Part shown: one piece after another, positions 49,297 to 58,625 of the stretch
Layout of the letters: each line of letters starts with the position of its first letter
Position numbering within the stretch: the stretch's first letter is position 1
DNA from: Planctomycetota bacterium
GTDB taxonomy: Bacteria > Planctomycetota > UBA1135 > UBA2386
Length of the DNA: 64,000 nt
Direction: 5' to 3'
NCBI GenBank assembly: GCA_020638735.1
Contig: JACKHZ010000011.1
Span: forward strand, 372,001 to 436,000
The notes under the pieces: model-generated
The model's database searches: none
Told to the model about the DNA's origin: nothing
The model's input: the letters and a program-made list of their open reading frames with translations, nothing else
Position numbers and translations under genes: made by a program

Positions 49297-49962
49297 TTGG
49301 CACTGCCCGCCGACACGATCGCGTTCTACCTGTCCGGCCTGGCGCACCAGTTCGGCAATCTGCTGTTGACCATCCAGGGCAACGCCTTGGGGTTGGGGCG
49401 AATCGCGCTCGAGCGGCCGAAGGAGGCCATCCTGACCGCCGCCACCCGCGGCGCGGAGACGCTCGAGCTGCTGCGCATCCTGCTCGGTCACCATGCGGGC
49501 GGCGAAGCGACGGCGGGTCCCGGTGGGCGTGGGTCCGGGGCCGCCGAACCCCTGCTCCGTCAGCTGCTCGAATTGGCGCGCATCCCGCTCCGTGAGCGGG
49601 GCTGGACGACCCGTCTGACCGCGTCGTCCGGCTCGCCGATCGCGGTCAGCCCCGCCGCCTTCGTCAGGGCGGCGGCCAGCGGTCTGCGGTGGTTGGCCGA
49701 GATGGTCCCGGAGGGCTCCGCGGGGGTGATCGACGTGCGACTGACGCAGGCCGGCGCGCGCGAGTGCAGCCTCCGGCTGTCGTTCGAGACGGCGCCCGGC
49801 GCCTTGCCGTTCCCGCTGCCGACGGCGGAGCTGGTGGCGGCTCTGGTCGCGGAGGCTCCCCGGGGCGTCGCCGTGCGGCCGGAGCCCGGCGCGAACGGCA
49901 TCGAACTGCGGTTGGCGTCTGCCGGCGGCGGCCTTACGGTTCTCGGTGTGACGGAAGCTTGA
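49297..49962 (+). CDS. degenerate histidine-kinase-like protein
   Basis: 221 aa, TTG start. Residues 10-60 resemble the dimerisation/phosphoacceptor helices of histidine kinases, with a His in LAHQFGNLLLTIQGNALGL where the H-box should be. The C-terminal region may be an eroded ATPase domain: no clear N-box, G1 or G2 motif is visible. No membrane segment. It lies 90 nt upstream of the PhoB-like gene, so it may modulate that two-component system or be a phosphotransfer protein. A remnant gene is an alternative, but the frame is open. Confidence 0.6.
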   Translation: MALPADTIAFYLSGLAHQFGNLLLTIQGNALGLGRIALERPKEAILTAATRGAETLELLRILLGHHAGGEATAGPGGRGSGAAEPLLRQLLELARIPLRERGWTTRLTASSGSPIAVSPAAFVRAAASGLRWLAEMVPEGSAGVIDVRLTQAGARECSLRLSFETAPGALPFPLPTAELVAALVAEAPRGVAVRPEPGANGIELRLASAGGGLTVLGVTEA

Positions 49963-50052
49963 GCCAATCTTTACCGCTCCTTGGCCGGTGATGCCTACGG
50001 TCCCCACGCGTCTGAGGCCCGAACGTCCCCGAGCAACGACAAGCGAGAAGCA

Positions 50053-50751
50053 GTGGCGAAGTCGAAAGTCCTGGTCATCGAAGACGAGCCCGACATCCTC
50101 GAGGTCATCCAATACAACCTCGAGCGTGAGGGCCACAAGGTCATCGCCTGCCGCAACGGCGAGCAGGGGCTGAGCCGGATCCGCACCGACAACCCCGACC
50201 TGGTGCTGCTCGACCTGATGCTGCCCGGCATGGACGGCGTCGAGGTGTGTCGCAAGGTCAAGTCGGATCCGGTCACCCGCTCGATCCCGATCATCATGGT
50301 CACGGCGAAGAGCGAGGAGAGCGACATCGTGCTCGGCCTCGGCATCGGCGCCGACGACTACATCGCCAAGCCGTTCAGTCCCCGTGAGCTGATCGCCCGC
50401 GTCAAGGTCGTGCTGCGGCGCGGGCCGCTGCGCGAGCAGAGCGGCGGCGGCGAGCGGGTGGTGCGCGGCGCGCTCTCCGTCGACCTCGGTCGGCACGAGG
50501 CCCGCGTCGACGAACAGCTGATCAGCTTGACGCCCACCGAGATGCGGCTGCTGCACTTCCTGGCGTCGCACCCGGGTCGGGTGTTCCCGCGTTCGCACCT
50601 GCTCAGCCGCGTGATCGGGGAGGACGCGATCGTCACCGACCGCAACATCGACGTGCACGTTCGCGCGCTGCGGCAGAAGCTGGGCGACCACGCGAACTGC
50701 ATCGAGACGGTTCGCGGCGTCGGCTACCGCTTCGCCGAGGCGACCGCTTAG
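50053..50751 (+). CDS. phoB: PhoB-type response regulator
   Basis: 232 aa, GTG start at 50053; the longer TTG frame from 49981 is not protein-like. Receiver domain: acidic pocket VLVIEDEPDIL, phosphoacceptor Asp in LVLLDLMLPGMDG, Thr in IIMVTAKSEE, Lys in ADDYIAKPFSP. OmpR/PhoB winged helix at the C-terminus (LTPTEMRLLHFLASHPGRVFPR, TDRNIDVHVRALRQKLG, VRGVGYRFAE). The usual role is transcription activation under phosphate limitation. No Pho box was found in the window, so the symbol rests on domain similarity and the PhoR neighbour. Confidence 0.85.
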   Translation: MAKSKVLVIEDEPDILEVIQYNLEREGHKVIACRNGEQGLSRIRTDNPDLVLLDLMLPGMDGVEVCRKVKSDPVTRSIPIIMVTAKSEESDIVLGLGIGADDYIAKPFSPRELIARVKVVLRRGPLREQSGGGERVVRGALSVDLGRHEARVDEQLISLTPTEMRLLHFLASHPGRVFPRSHLLSRVIGEDAIVTDRNIDVHVRALRQKLGDHANCIETVRGVGYRFAEATA

Positions 50752-50789
50752 AGTCCGAGGCGCTGCCCGGAGCCGGGCCGCGGCCTGCC

Positions 50790-51944
50790 ATGACTCCGTC
50801 CCTGATCGTGCTCGGTCTGTTGTGCTGCGGCGCGCTGCTGGGCTGGGTGCTCGCCGCGCGCGTCGCGCGCCGCCGTGAGGCGGAGCTGCGCGATGCCGCA
50901 GCCGCCCTCGACGCCAGTCGTGGCGACGTCGGCCGCCTGATGGCCGCGTGCATGAGCGTCAGCGATGGCCTCATCGTGCTGGACGAGCAGGGACATCTGG
51001 TGGCCGCCAACGACGCCGCGGTCGACCTCGCGCACATGGCGACGAACGACCTGCGCGGGGCGCGCCTCGAGGACCTCGTGCCCTGGACGCAGCTGCACGA
51101 GGCGCTGCGTGAGTGCCGGCGGGACGGCATGCGCCGCGAGTTCGAGCTCGACGAGGAGCTCGCCTTCGGCCGTTCGCTCGAGGTCGAGCTGCAGCCGCTG
51201 CCCGACTTCGGCTACGCGATCCATCTGCACGATCAGAGCCGCGTGCGGCAGCTCGAGTCGCTGCGGCGCGACTTCGTCGCCAACGTGTCGCACGAGCTGA
51301 AGACGCCGCTGGCCGCGATCAAGGGCTACGTCGAGACGATCCAGGACGATCCGGAGATGCCCGACGAGGTGCGCAGGCGCTTCCTCGACCGCATCGCCGT
51401 GCAGACCGGCCGTCTGACGACCCTGGTCGCCGATCTGCTGACCCTGTCGCGCCTCGACGAGGAGTCCGATGTCCCGGTGCGCGCCTCGCCGGCGGACTTC
51501 GCGTCGGTCCTGCGCGAGACGGTGCGCGACCTCGCGCCGCTGGCCGAGCGCCGCTCGCTCGAGCTGGTGTCGAGCCTGCCGGAGGGCGCCCTGTGGGTGC
51601 GCGCCGACCGCGAGGCGATGCGGCAGATCGCCGGCAACCTGATCGACAACGCGCTCAAGTACACCCCCGAGGGCGGAACCGTCACGGTGCGTCTCGCGGG
51701 CAACGGCCGCAAGGCGCGGCTTGACGTCGTCGACACCGGCATCGGCCTGTCTCCGGCCGACCAGGAGCGGGTGTTCGAACGGTTCTACCGCGTCGACCGG
51801 GCCCGCTCGCGCGACCTCGGCGGCACCGGGCTGGGACTGTCGATCGTCAAGAACACCGCGCGCAACCTCGGCGGGCAGGTCGGCGTGCAGAGCCGGCTCG
51901 GCACCGGCAGCACGTTCTGGATAGAGCTGCCATTGTGCAGCTGA
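50790..51944 (+). CDS. phoR: PhoR-type sensor histidine kinase
   Basis: 384 aa. A single N-terminal membrane helix (LIVLGLLCCGALLGWVLAA), a PAS-like domain (SDGLIVLDEQGHLVAANDAA), then kinase motifs: H-box VSHELKTPLAAIKGY, N-box NLIDNALKYTPEGG, G1 DVVDTGIGLSP, F-box VFERFYRVD, G2 GGTGLGLSIVKN. It phosphorylates the adjacent response regulator. Its stop codon lies inside the first of five 19-bp tandem repeats, which encode the last residues. Confidence 0.92.
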   Translation: MTPSLIVLGLLCCGALLGWVLAARVARRREAELRDAAAALDASRGDVGRLMAACMSVSDGLIVLDEQGHLVAANDAAVDLAHMATNDLRGARLEDLVPWTQLHEALRECRRDGMRREFELDEELAFGRSLEVELQPLPDFGYAIHLHDQSRVRQLESLRRDFVANVSHELKTPLAAIKGYVETIQDDPEMPDEVRRRFLDRIAVQTGRLTTLVADLLTLSRLDEESDVPVRASPADFASVLRETVRDLAPLAERRSLELVSSLPEGALWVRADREAMRQIAGNLIDNALKYTPEGGTVTVRLAGNGRKARLDVVDTGIGLSPADQERVFERFYRVDRARSRDLGGTGLGLSIVKNTARNLGGQVGVQSRLGTGSTFWIELPLCS

Positions 51945-52018
51945 GCTGCCATTGTGCAGCTGAGCTGCCATTGTGCAGCTGAGCTGCCATTGTGCAGCTG
52001 AGCTGCCATTGTGCAGCT
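51924..52018. repeat. five perfect 19-bp tandem repeats between phoR and thiC
   Basis: GAGCTGCCATTGTGCAGCT repeated five times without change (51924-52018), plus a partial sixth. Each unit can form a hairpin AGCTGC-CATTGT-GCAGCT. The array covers the phoR stop and ends 26 nt before the stop of convergent thiC, a good position for a two-way transcription terminator. Confidence 0.95.
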
Positions 52019-52044
52019 GAGCTGCTGAGACCGGCGGAGCGCGA

Positions 52045-53622
<1,578 letters not shown>

Positions 53623-53631
53623 GGCTGCTGT

Positions 53632-53703
53632 TTCCTACGCCGGTACGAACCGGATCAGGTTCCAGGGGTGCATCTCAGTTCGCAGGCGCGAACGCCCCCA
53701 AGC
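53632..53703 (-). promoter_or_regulatory. TPP riboswitch upstream of thiC
   Basis: On the minus strand the conserved THI-box elements appear in order: GGGGGCG, CTGAGATGCACCCC, GAACCTGATCCGG, TACCGGCGTAGGAAA. These form the TPP-binding aptamer. The final TAGGAAA is the best Shine-Dalgarno for thiC (the ATG follows ~10 nt later), so ligand binding probably blocks translation directly. No separate terminator hairpin fits in the short gap. Confidence 0.95.
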
Positions 53704-53739
53704 AGGTGGGCCGGCGACGGTGCCGTGCCCGAAGGGACC

Positions 53740-53768
53740 AGGATGCGACGGCGCGGCGCGGCGCGCAA
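53740..53768 (-). promoter_or_regulatory. putative promoter for the thiC transcript
   Basis: On the minus strand TTGCGC (53768-53763), 17-nt spacer, CATCCT (53745-53740), ~37 nt upstream of the aptamer and within 10 nt of the preceding gene's stop. Confidence 0.45.
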
Positions 53769-53771
53769 GGT

Positions 53772-54611
53772 TCAGCGGTTGCCGCCGCCGCCCGGCTGGG
53801 CGGGGGCCGGCAGCGGCAGCTCGCCAGGCCTCATCGGTCGCGGTTGCGAAGGCGCGCCCGGACCGGGCTGGGTCGGGTGGTTCTCCGGCGGCTGCTGCGG
53901 TCCGCCGCCGTCGCCCGACGGGGAACCGGGCGGCTCGTCGGGCGCGCCGGGAAGCGGCTCCGGGCCGCGCAACGGCTGCAGTTGCAGCAGCGAGCGCAGG
54001 TCGTCGTCGACCGCCGAACCGAGCAGGTCGATCGCCTTCTGCGAGTAGTGCAGGGAATGCGAGCTGCGGGCGGCCTCTGCGACCGGGCTCTGCGGCAGGA
54101 ACATGTTGACCAGGAACAGCATCGCCACGACCACGCAGGCACCCGTCGCCACGCCGAGCACGCCGCCGCCGAGGCGGTCGAAGAACGACAGGCCGGCCTT
54201 GTCCGCGAGCTTCTTGATCAGCATGGCGAGCAGGCTGAGCAGCACGAGCACGACGACGAACAGCAGCACATACGCGAGGTAGAGGGTCGTGTCGCCCAAC
54301 TGCGCCGCATCCACGCCGGACGCGTTCGGATCCGCTGCCGCCGCCGGCGCCGAAGGGGCGGGCGGTGCGCTGCCGAGCAGCGCCGCGACATCGTGGCCGA
54401 AGCGGCCGGCGACGACGTAGGCGACCACCAGGATCGCGATGCGGCTGACCTGCCAGATCAGGCCCTTGAAGAGGCCCAGCACGAAGAACACCAGCAGCAC
54501 GGCGAGCGCCGTGTGATCGACCCAACCGAGGGCCTGCAGCTGCTGCACGATCTCGTGGGTCGGGGCGGTGGCGGGGGTGACCGGGTCCTGGGGCAGCATT
54601 CCGCGGATCAT
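53772..54611 (-). CDS. CvpA-family membrane protein
   Basis: 279 aa. Four hydrophobic segments (ALAVLLVFFVLGLFKGLIW, IAILVVAYVVAG, LYLAYVLLFVVVLVLLSLLAM, VATGACVVVAMLFLVNMF) with the short DRLGGGVLGVATG motif before the last helix match the colicin V production (CvpA) family, whose role in envelope integrity is not settled. A long Pro/Gly-rich C-terminal tail (after about 190) is unusual. The start could also be 54599. Divergent from the next gene with 85 nt between. Confidence 0.75.
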   Translation of the reverse strand: MIRGMLPQDPVTPATAPTHEIVQQLQALGWVDHTALAVLLVFFVLGLFKGLIWQVSRIAILVVAYVVAGRFGHDVAALLGSAPPAPSAPAAAADPNASGVDAAQLGDTTLYLAYVLLFVVVLVLLSLLAMLIKKLADKAGLSFFDRLGGGVLGVATGACVVVAMLFLVNMFLPQSPVAEAARSSHSLHYSQKAIDLLGSAVDDDLRSLLQLQPLRGPEPLPGAPDEPPGSPSGDGGGPQQPPENHPTQPGPGAPSQPRPMRPGELPLPAPAQPGGGGNR

Positions 54612-54696
54612 GCCGCGGCTGCCGGACTTTGTCGCGGCCGGGGCGGAGCCCCCTTTGCAAATGCCGGCGGCGGCGGCGACCCTACCTGCCCGCACG

Positions 54697-56373
54697 ATGC
54701 ACCGCCCCGAGACGCCCGATCCGACCAACCGCGTGGCCCGCCTGGCGCGCGAACTCTCCTTGCAACCGCGCCTGGAGGCCGAGGTGCTGCGCGCCCGCCG
54801 CCAGTTCTTCGGCAACGACGCGGAGGTCGCCGGCGCCACGGACCGCGCCCGCGAACACCGCTTCGCCGAATGGTTCCTGCTCGAGCGCGAGAGCGAGGTG
54901 CTCGGCGCCGTGCCGGTCGACGTGCCGCCGTTCGTCGCCCACAGCGGCGACCTGCGCGACTCGTTGGCGGGCGCGTTCCTGGTGCAATCGGACGGCGCCG
55001 TCACCACGGTGCTCGACCTGCAGGACGACGAGGTGCTCGAGCTGGCGGTGGAGCCGGGCATGTTGGCGGCCGGGGACCTGCTGGTGGGGCGGCTGTTCCC
55101 GACGCCGGGCGAGCGCTGGCAGCCGTCGGCCGCGGCCCCGGTGCTGCGCCAGGGTCGCGACGTGGCCACGGCGTTCGCGCGCGACATCGAACGACTCGAG
55201 CTCGGACGTCGTCTGCAGCAGATCGAGCTCGAGCACCTGCTGCTGCAGCAGGCGCGCAAGGGGCCGGCGTTCGCCGCCGCGATGCCGCCTGCCGAGGCGC
55301 TGCGGCCGCTGGAGCACCTCGAGGCGGACCTCGAGCAGCTGCTGCAGGCGACCGGCGGCAAGCACAGCGCGGCGTTCCTCAGCGAGCAGCTCGCCGAGGC
55401 GGAGCGGCCAGGAACGCTGATCGGTCCGTTGCTCGACCAGCTCGCGTTCCACACCGACGTCGACCTCGAGCGCGCGCAGCGGCTGCTGCTGGAGATCTGG
55501 AACGCCCACCACGAGGAGCACGAAGCGCCCGCCCCCGCGCCGTCACCCGCGCCGTCGCCGTCGTTGCCGCCCGGGCTGTCGCTCGGCGAACAGCTGGTGC
55601 GCACGCTCGAAGAGGGCCTGGCGCAGCACCGCGACGTCGAGGAGCTGTTCCGGCAGATCGAGCAGATGGCCGGCATCGACGGTGACGACGACGACGACGA
55701 CGACGAAGGGCTGAGCGAGGACGCGCTCGGCCAGCTGGTGTCGGCCGCCGATCACGACTTGCAGGAGGAAGAGGACGCCGGCGACCTGGGGCCGCTGGTC
55801 ACCGAGTATCTGTGGGAGAGTCGTCAGGACGGCACGCCGGCGGCGAGCACGTTGTCGCTGTGGATCGAGCTGCAGCGCAACGCCTCGGTGCAGCGCACCG
55901 ACGTCGAGGCGGTGGAGTCCGGCGACCTGATGCGGCTCTTGCTGCACGTCTACCTGCGCTCGGCGCCCGACGAACGCGCGCCGCTGGTGCGGGAGACCTT
56001 CGCCCAGCTGCAGCGCTTCTACGAGTGGGTCCACGAGGTGCACGAGATCGACTGTCGCGCGGTGCTGCAGCAGTGCCGCGGCGCCCTGCTCGACGACCTC
56101 GAGCGGCTGTCGCAGGCCTCGCAGCTGTTGTCGTCGGCGCAGCGACCGACGCGGCCGCCGGGCATCCTCGAGATCGAGGACCTCGCCGGCGACGGCTTCG
56201 GTGTCAGCGACGACGACGGCGGCCACCACTGGTTGTCGGCCGGGCGCGACGCGCTCGCCGCGTTGCGGGTCGGCGACCTCGTGCTCGGCGGCATCTCCGT
56301 CGACGGTGACGCGCGGCGCCTCGGCGGGCTGGTCGTGGTGTTGCCGCGCGACGCGCGCGCGCTGATCGAGTAG
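54697..56373 (+). CDS. large acidic protein of unknown function
   Basis: 558 aa, no signal peptide or membrane segment, so cytoplasmic. I recognise no family. Predicted helical N-terminal part (LARELSLQPRLEAEVLRARRQFF), a compact middle, a Pro/Ala linker (APAPAPSPAPSPSLPP), an acidic run of seven Asp at about 330, and more helices to the end. The C-terminal part is rich in Leu/Glu (LVRETFAQLQRFYEWVHEVHE). ATG 54697 chosen for the start of protein-like sequence. The next gene begins 150 nt later in the same direction. Confidence 0.7.
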   Translation: MHRPETPDPTNRVARLARELSLQPRLEAEVLRARRQFFGNDAEVAGATDRAREHRFAEWFLLERESEVLGAVPVDVPPFVAHSGDLRDSLAGAFLVQSDGAVTTVLDLQDDEVLELAVEPGMLAAGDLLVGRLFPTPGERWQPSAAAPVLRQGRDVATAFARDIERLELGRRLQQIELEHLLLQQARKGPAFAAAMPPAEALRPLEHLEADLEQLLQATGGKHSAAFLSEQLAEAERPGTLIGPLLDQLAFHTDVDLERAQRLLLEIWNAHHEEHEAPAPAPSPAPSPSLPPGLSLGEQLVRTLEEGLAQHRDVEELFRQIEQMAGIDGDDDDDDDEGLSEDALGQLVSAADHDLQEEEDAGDLGPLVTEYLWESRQDGTPAASTLSLWIELQRNASVQRTDVEAVESGDLMRLLLHVYLRSAPDERAPLVRETFAQLQRFYEWVHEVHEIDCRAVLQQCRGALLDDLERLSQASQLLSSAQRPTRPPGILEIEDLAGDGFGVSDDDGGHHWLSAGRDALAALRVGDLVLGGISVDGDARRLGGLVVVLPRDARALIE

Positions 56374-56523
56374 ACGGGCCGCGCTGCGGTCGCCCTGCGC
56401 TCGCGTGCCCCACATCGCCCGCGCGTCGTCGGACGATCGTCGGTCGGCCGTCGCATGGTCCGTTCGACGACGCGAACCAGCGTCGGCCTCGCCGCCTCCG
56501 ATAGCGCGCCCGGAGGCTACTCG

Positions 56524-58599
56524 ATGGCTTGGGAGACCGCGCTCGACCGGCTGCTGATGCAGCAGGTCCATCTTGCCGAGAAGGACGACACGAAGGTCGC
56601 GACGCTGCGCCAGCAGCTGCTCGACTACGGCCAGCTGGCCGCCGGCCGGCCGGGGCAGGGGTTCTTGTTCGGTTATGCCTCGGCGCTGCTCGGCATCGAG
56701 CTGCCGGCGCCGAGCAACGACGAACGGGCCCGTCGCTTCGCGCTGTTCGGCACCGTGCGCGCGCTCGATCGCAAGGGCGAGCGCGAGAAGCTCGCGGCCA
56801 CGCTCGAGGATCCGCAGCTGCTGCTCGACCTGCTGCAGGACCCGGCGGTGGCCGGCAACGTGCTGCCGCTCGTGGTGCGTTCGCTGTTCTGGTCCGGCGA
56901 CCTGAAGCTGGCCGTGCGCGCGATCCAGTACCTCGCCGCCGAGCCGGGTTCGGGTGAGCTCGAGATGATCGTCGACGCGGCGGTGACCGACCTGCTCGGG
57001 CGCCTCGAGACGCGCGTCGACACCGACGATCAGGAGAGCACCGCGTCGATCCTCGGCAAGGTGCTCGGCATGGCCGGCTTCGACCGCCTGCCCAAGGACG
57101 TGCAGTCGCGCTATCAGCGCGCGCTCGCCGAACGGCTGCTCGAGGCCAGCGAGTGGAAGCTCGCGATCGACGCCGCGGAGCGGGCCGAGCGGCTCGCCGA
57201 CGGTCGCGCGATGCTGCAGAGCGCGGCGGCGCTGGTCGCGGCGCTCGGCGAGCTGCGCGAGCACGACACGCTGAGCGTCGAGCCGCGCAGCGAGCGCGCC
57301 GAGCGCGGCGCGGCGCTGGTGCGGCTGCAGCACGTCACCGAGGACCCCGAACAGGCCGCCCCCGAGGCGCTCTACCTGCGCAGCGTGCTCGCCTACGAGG
57401 CTGGCGACGTGCACGCGGCCGTGCGCGGCTTCGAGCGCGCGATCCAAGGCCTGCGCCGTCTCGAGGACCGGGACGTGGCGCTGCGCGACCGCGCCCGCTT
57501 CTTCCTCGCCGCGGCGCTGCTGACGGGCGGCGACGCCAACGAGACGACCCGCGCGCTGAAGCTGATGGAGCAGGCGTTGGCGACCGTCAAGCCGGACCTG
57601 GAGAGCTTCTACTCGGTGCACGAGGCGTTGAAGAAGCACGATCGACAGCTGGCGCTGCGCTTCCTCGACGCGGTCGACGTCGGCCGCGGTTCCTCGCCGG
57701 ACCAGCTGCTGTTCGTCGCGCTCGAGTACCTCTCGCTCGGCGAGGCCAGCCCGGCCAGCTTCGCGGCGCACCGCGTGCTCGAGGTGGCCATCGACCTCGA
57801 TCAGCGCATCGAGGCGATGCGGGTCGTGTTGACCGCGCACAACATGCTCGGCGAACGCGACCAGGCGCGCGCCTGCTACGCCGAGATGCGCGAGCTGTTG
57901 GTCCAGCGCGGTCGCTTCGATCAGCTCGAGAAGCTGCTGCAGAACGAGGAGTTCGTCGGGCAGGCGCTGGACCACTTCGAGATCAAGCTCGAGCTGGTGA
58001 ACGTCTACGAGGAGCTCGAAGGGCGCGACTACGATCGCGCTGCGCTGCAGGTGGCGCTGGCGCGGTCGCTGCGCGCGCGCAAGGACGTGGAGTCGCTGCA
58101 GCAGGCCTACGGTCTTCTGCAGGAGGTCGGCTGCGTGTATCCGGAGCTCGCGTCCGACGACATGCACTCGATCGAGAAGCTGCTCGAGCTCAGCGACGAG
58201 GCGCCGGCGACCAGCGACGGCGGCAGGGCCGCGGTGCAGGCGCTGCAGAAGGCGCTCGGTCGCGCGCCGCGCGTGCTGGTGGTCGGCGGCAACGAGCGGC
58301 AGCGGCGTCACCACGATCGCCTGGAGAAGCTGGCCAAGGAATGGGGCTTCGTCGGCGAGTGGGCGATGACCAACTACACGTCGCCGCACAAGACCGTGGC
58401 GATGATCGGGGATCGCCTGAAGACCGGCATCGACATGCTGTTGCTGCTGCACTGGAACCGGCACGAGACGACCGAGCCGGCCCTGGAGATGGCGCGCCAC
58501 GCCGAAGTGCCGGCGCGCACCGTGCACTACGCAGGATTCACCAGCCTGCAGGTGGCGATGGCGGAACAGTTCCAGCGCCTTTCGGCGGTGTCGAAGTGA
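56524..58599 (+). CDS. helical-repeat protein with C-terminal DUF2325 domain
   Basis: 691 aa, start at 56524. The first ~560 residues are TPR-like or other alpha-helical repeats (LERLADGRAMLQSAAALVAAL, YLRSVLAYEAGDVHAAVRGFER, LRDRARFFLAAALLTG, LLQNEEFVGQALDHFEIKL). The last ~110 residues (from RVLVVGGNERQ, about 582) match DUF2325, a small Rossmann-like domain with a conserved VGG...R and paired LL/GxH positions, of unknown role. No signal peptide. It ends 26 nt before qhpG, which is transcribed in the same direction, but there is no sign of a functional link to amine oxidation. Confidence 0.78.
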   Translation: MAWETALDRLLMQQVHLAEKDDTKVATLRQQLLDYGQLAAGRPGQGFLFGYASALLGIELPAPSNDERARRFALFGTVRALDRKGEREKLAATLEDPQLLLDLLQDPAVAGNVLPLVVRSLFWSGDLKLAVRAIQYLAAEPGSGELEMIVDAAVTDLLGRLETRVDTDDQESTASILGKVLGMAGFDRLPKDVQSRYQRALAERLLEASEWKLAIDAAERAERLADGRAMLQSAAALVAALGELREHDTLSVEPRSERAERGAALVRLQHVTEDPEQAAPEALYLRSVLAYEAGDVHAAVRGFERAIQGLRRLEDRDVALRDRARFFLAAALLTGGDANETTRALKLMEQALATVKPDLESFYSVHEALKKHDRQLALRFLDAVDVGRGSSPDQLLFVALEYLSLGEASPASFAAHRVLEVAIDLDQRIEAMRVVLTAHNMLGERDQARACYAEMRELLVQRGRFDQLEKLLQNEEFVGQALDHFEIKLELVNVYEELEGRDYDRAALQVALARSLRARKDVESLQQAYGLLQEVGCVYPELASDDMHSIEKLLELSDEAPATSDGGRAAVQALQKALGRAPRVLVVGGNERQRRHHDRLEKLAKEWGFVGEWAMTNYTSPHKTVAMIGDRLKTGIDMLLLLHWNRHETTEPALEMARHAEVPARTVHYAGFTSLQVAMAEQFQRLSAVSK

Positions 58600-58625
58600 A
58601 GGGCGCGCGTGGGTAGCGTGCCTGC

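Noticed and set aside
55543..58527. 994-residue minus-strand open frame
   Set aside because: It is antisense to the acidic and DUF2325 proteins; low-complexity Arg/Leu/Val-rich shadow.
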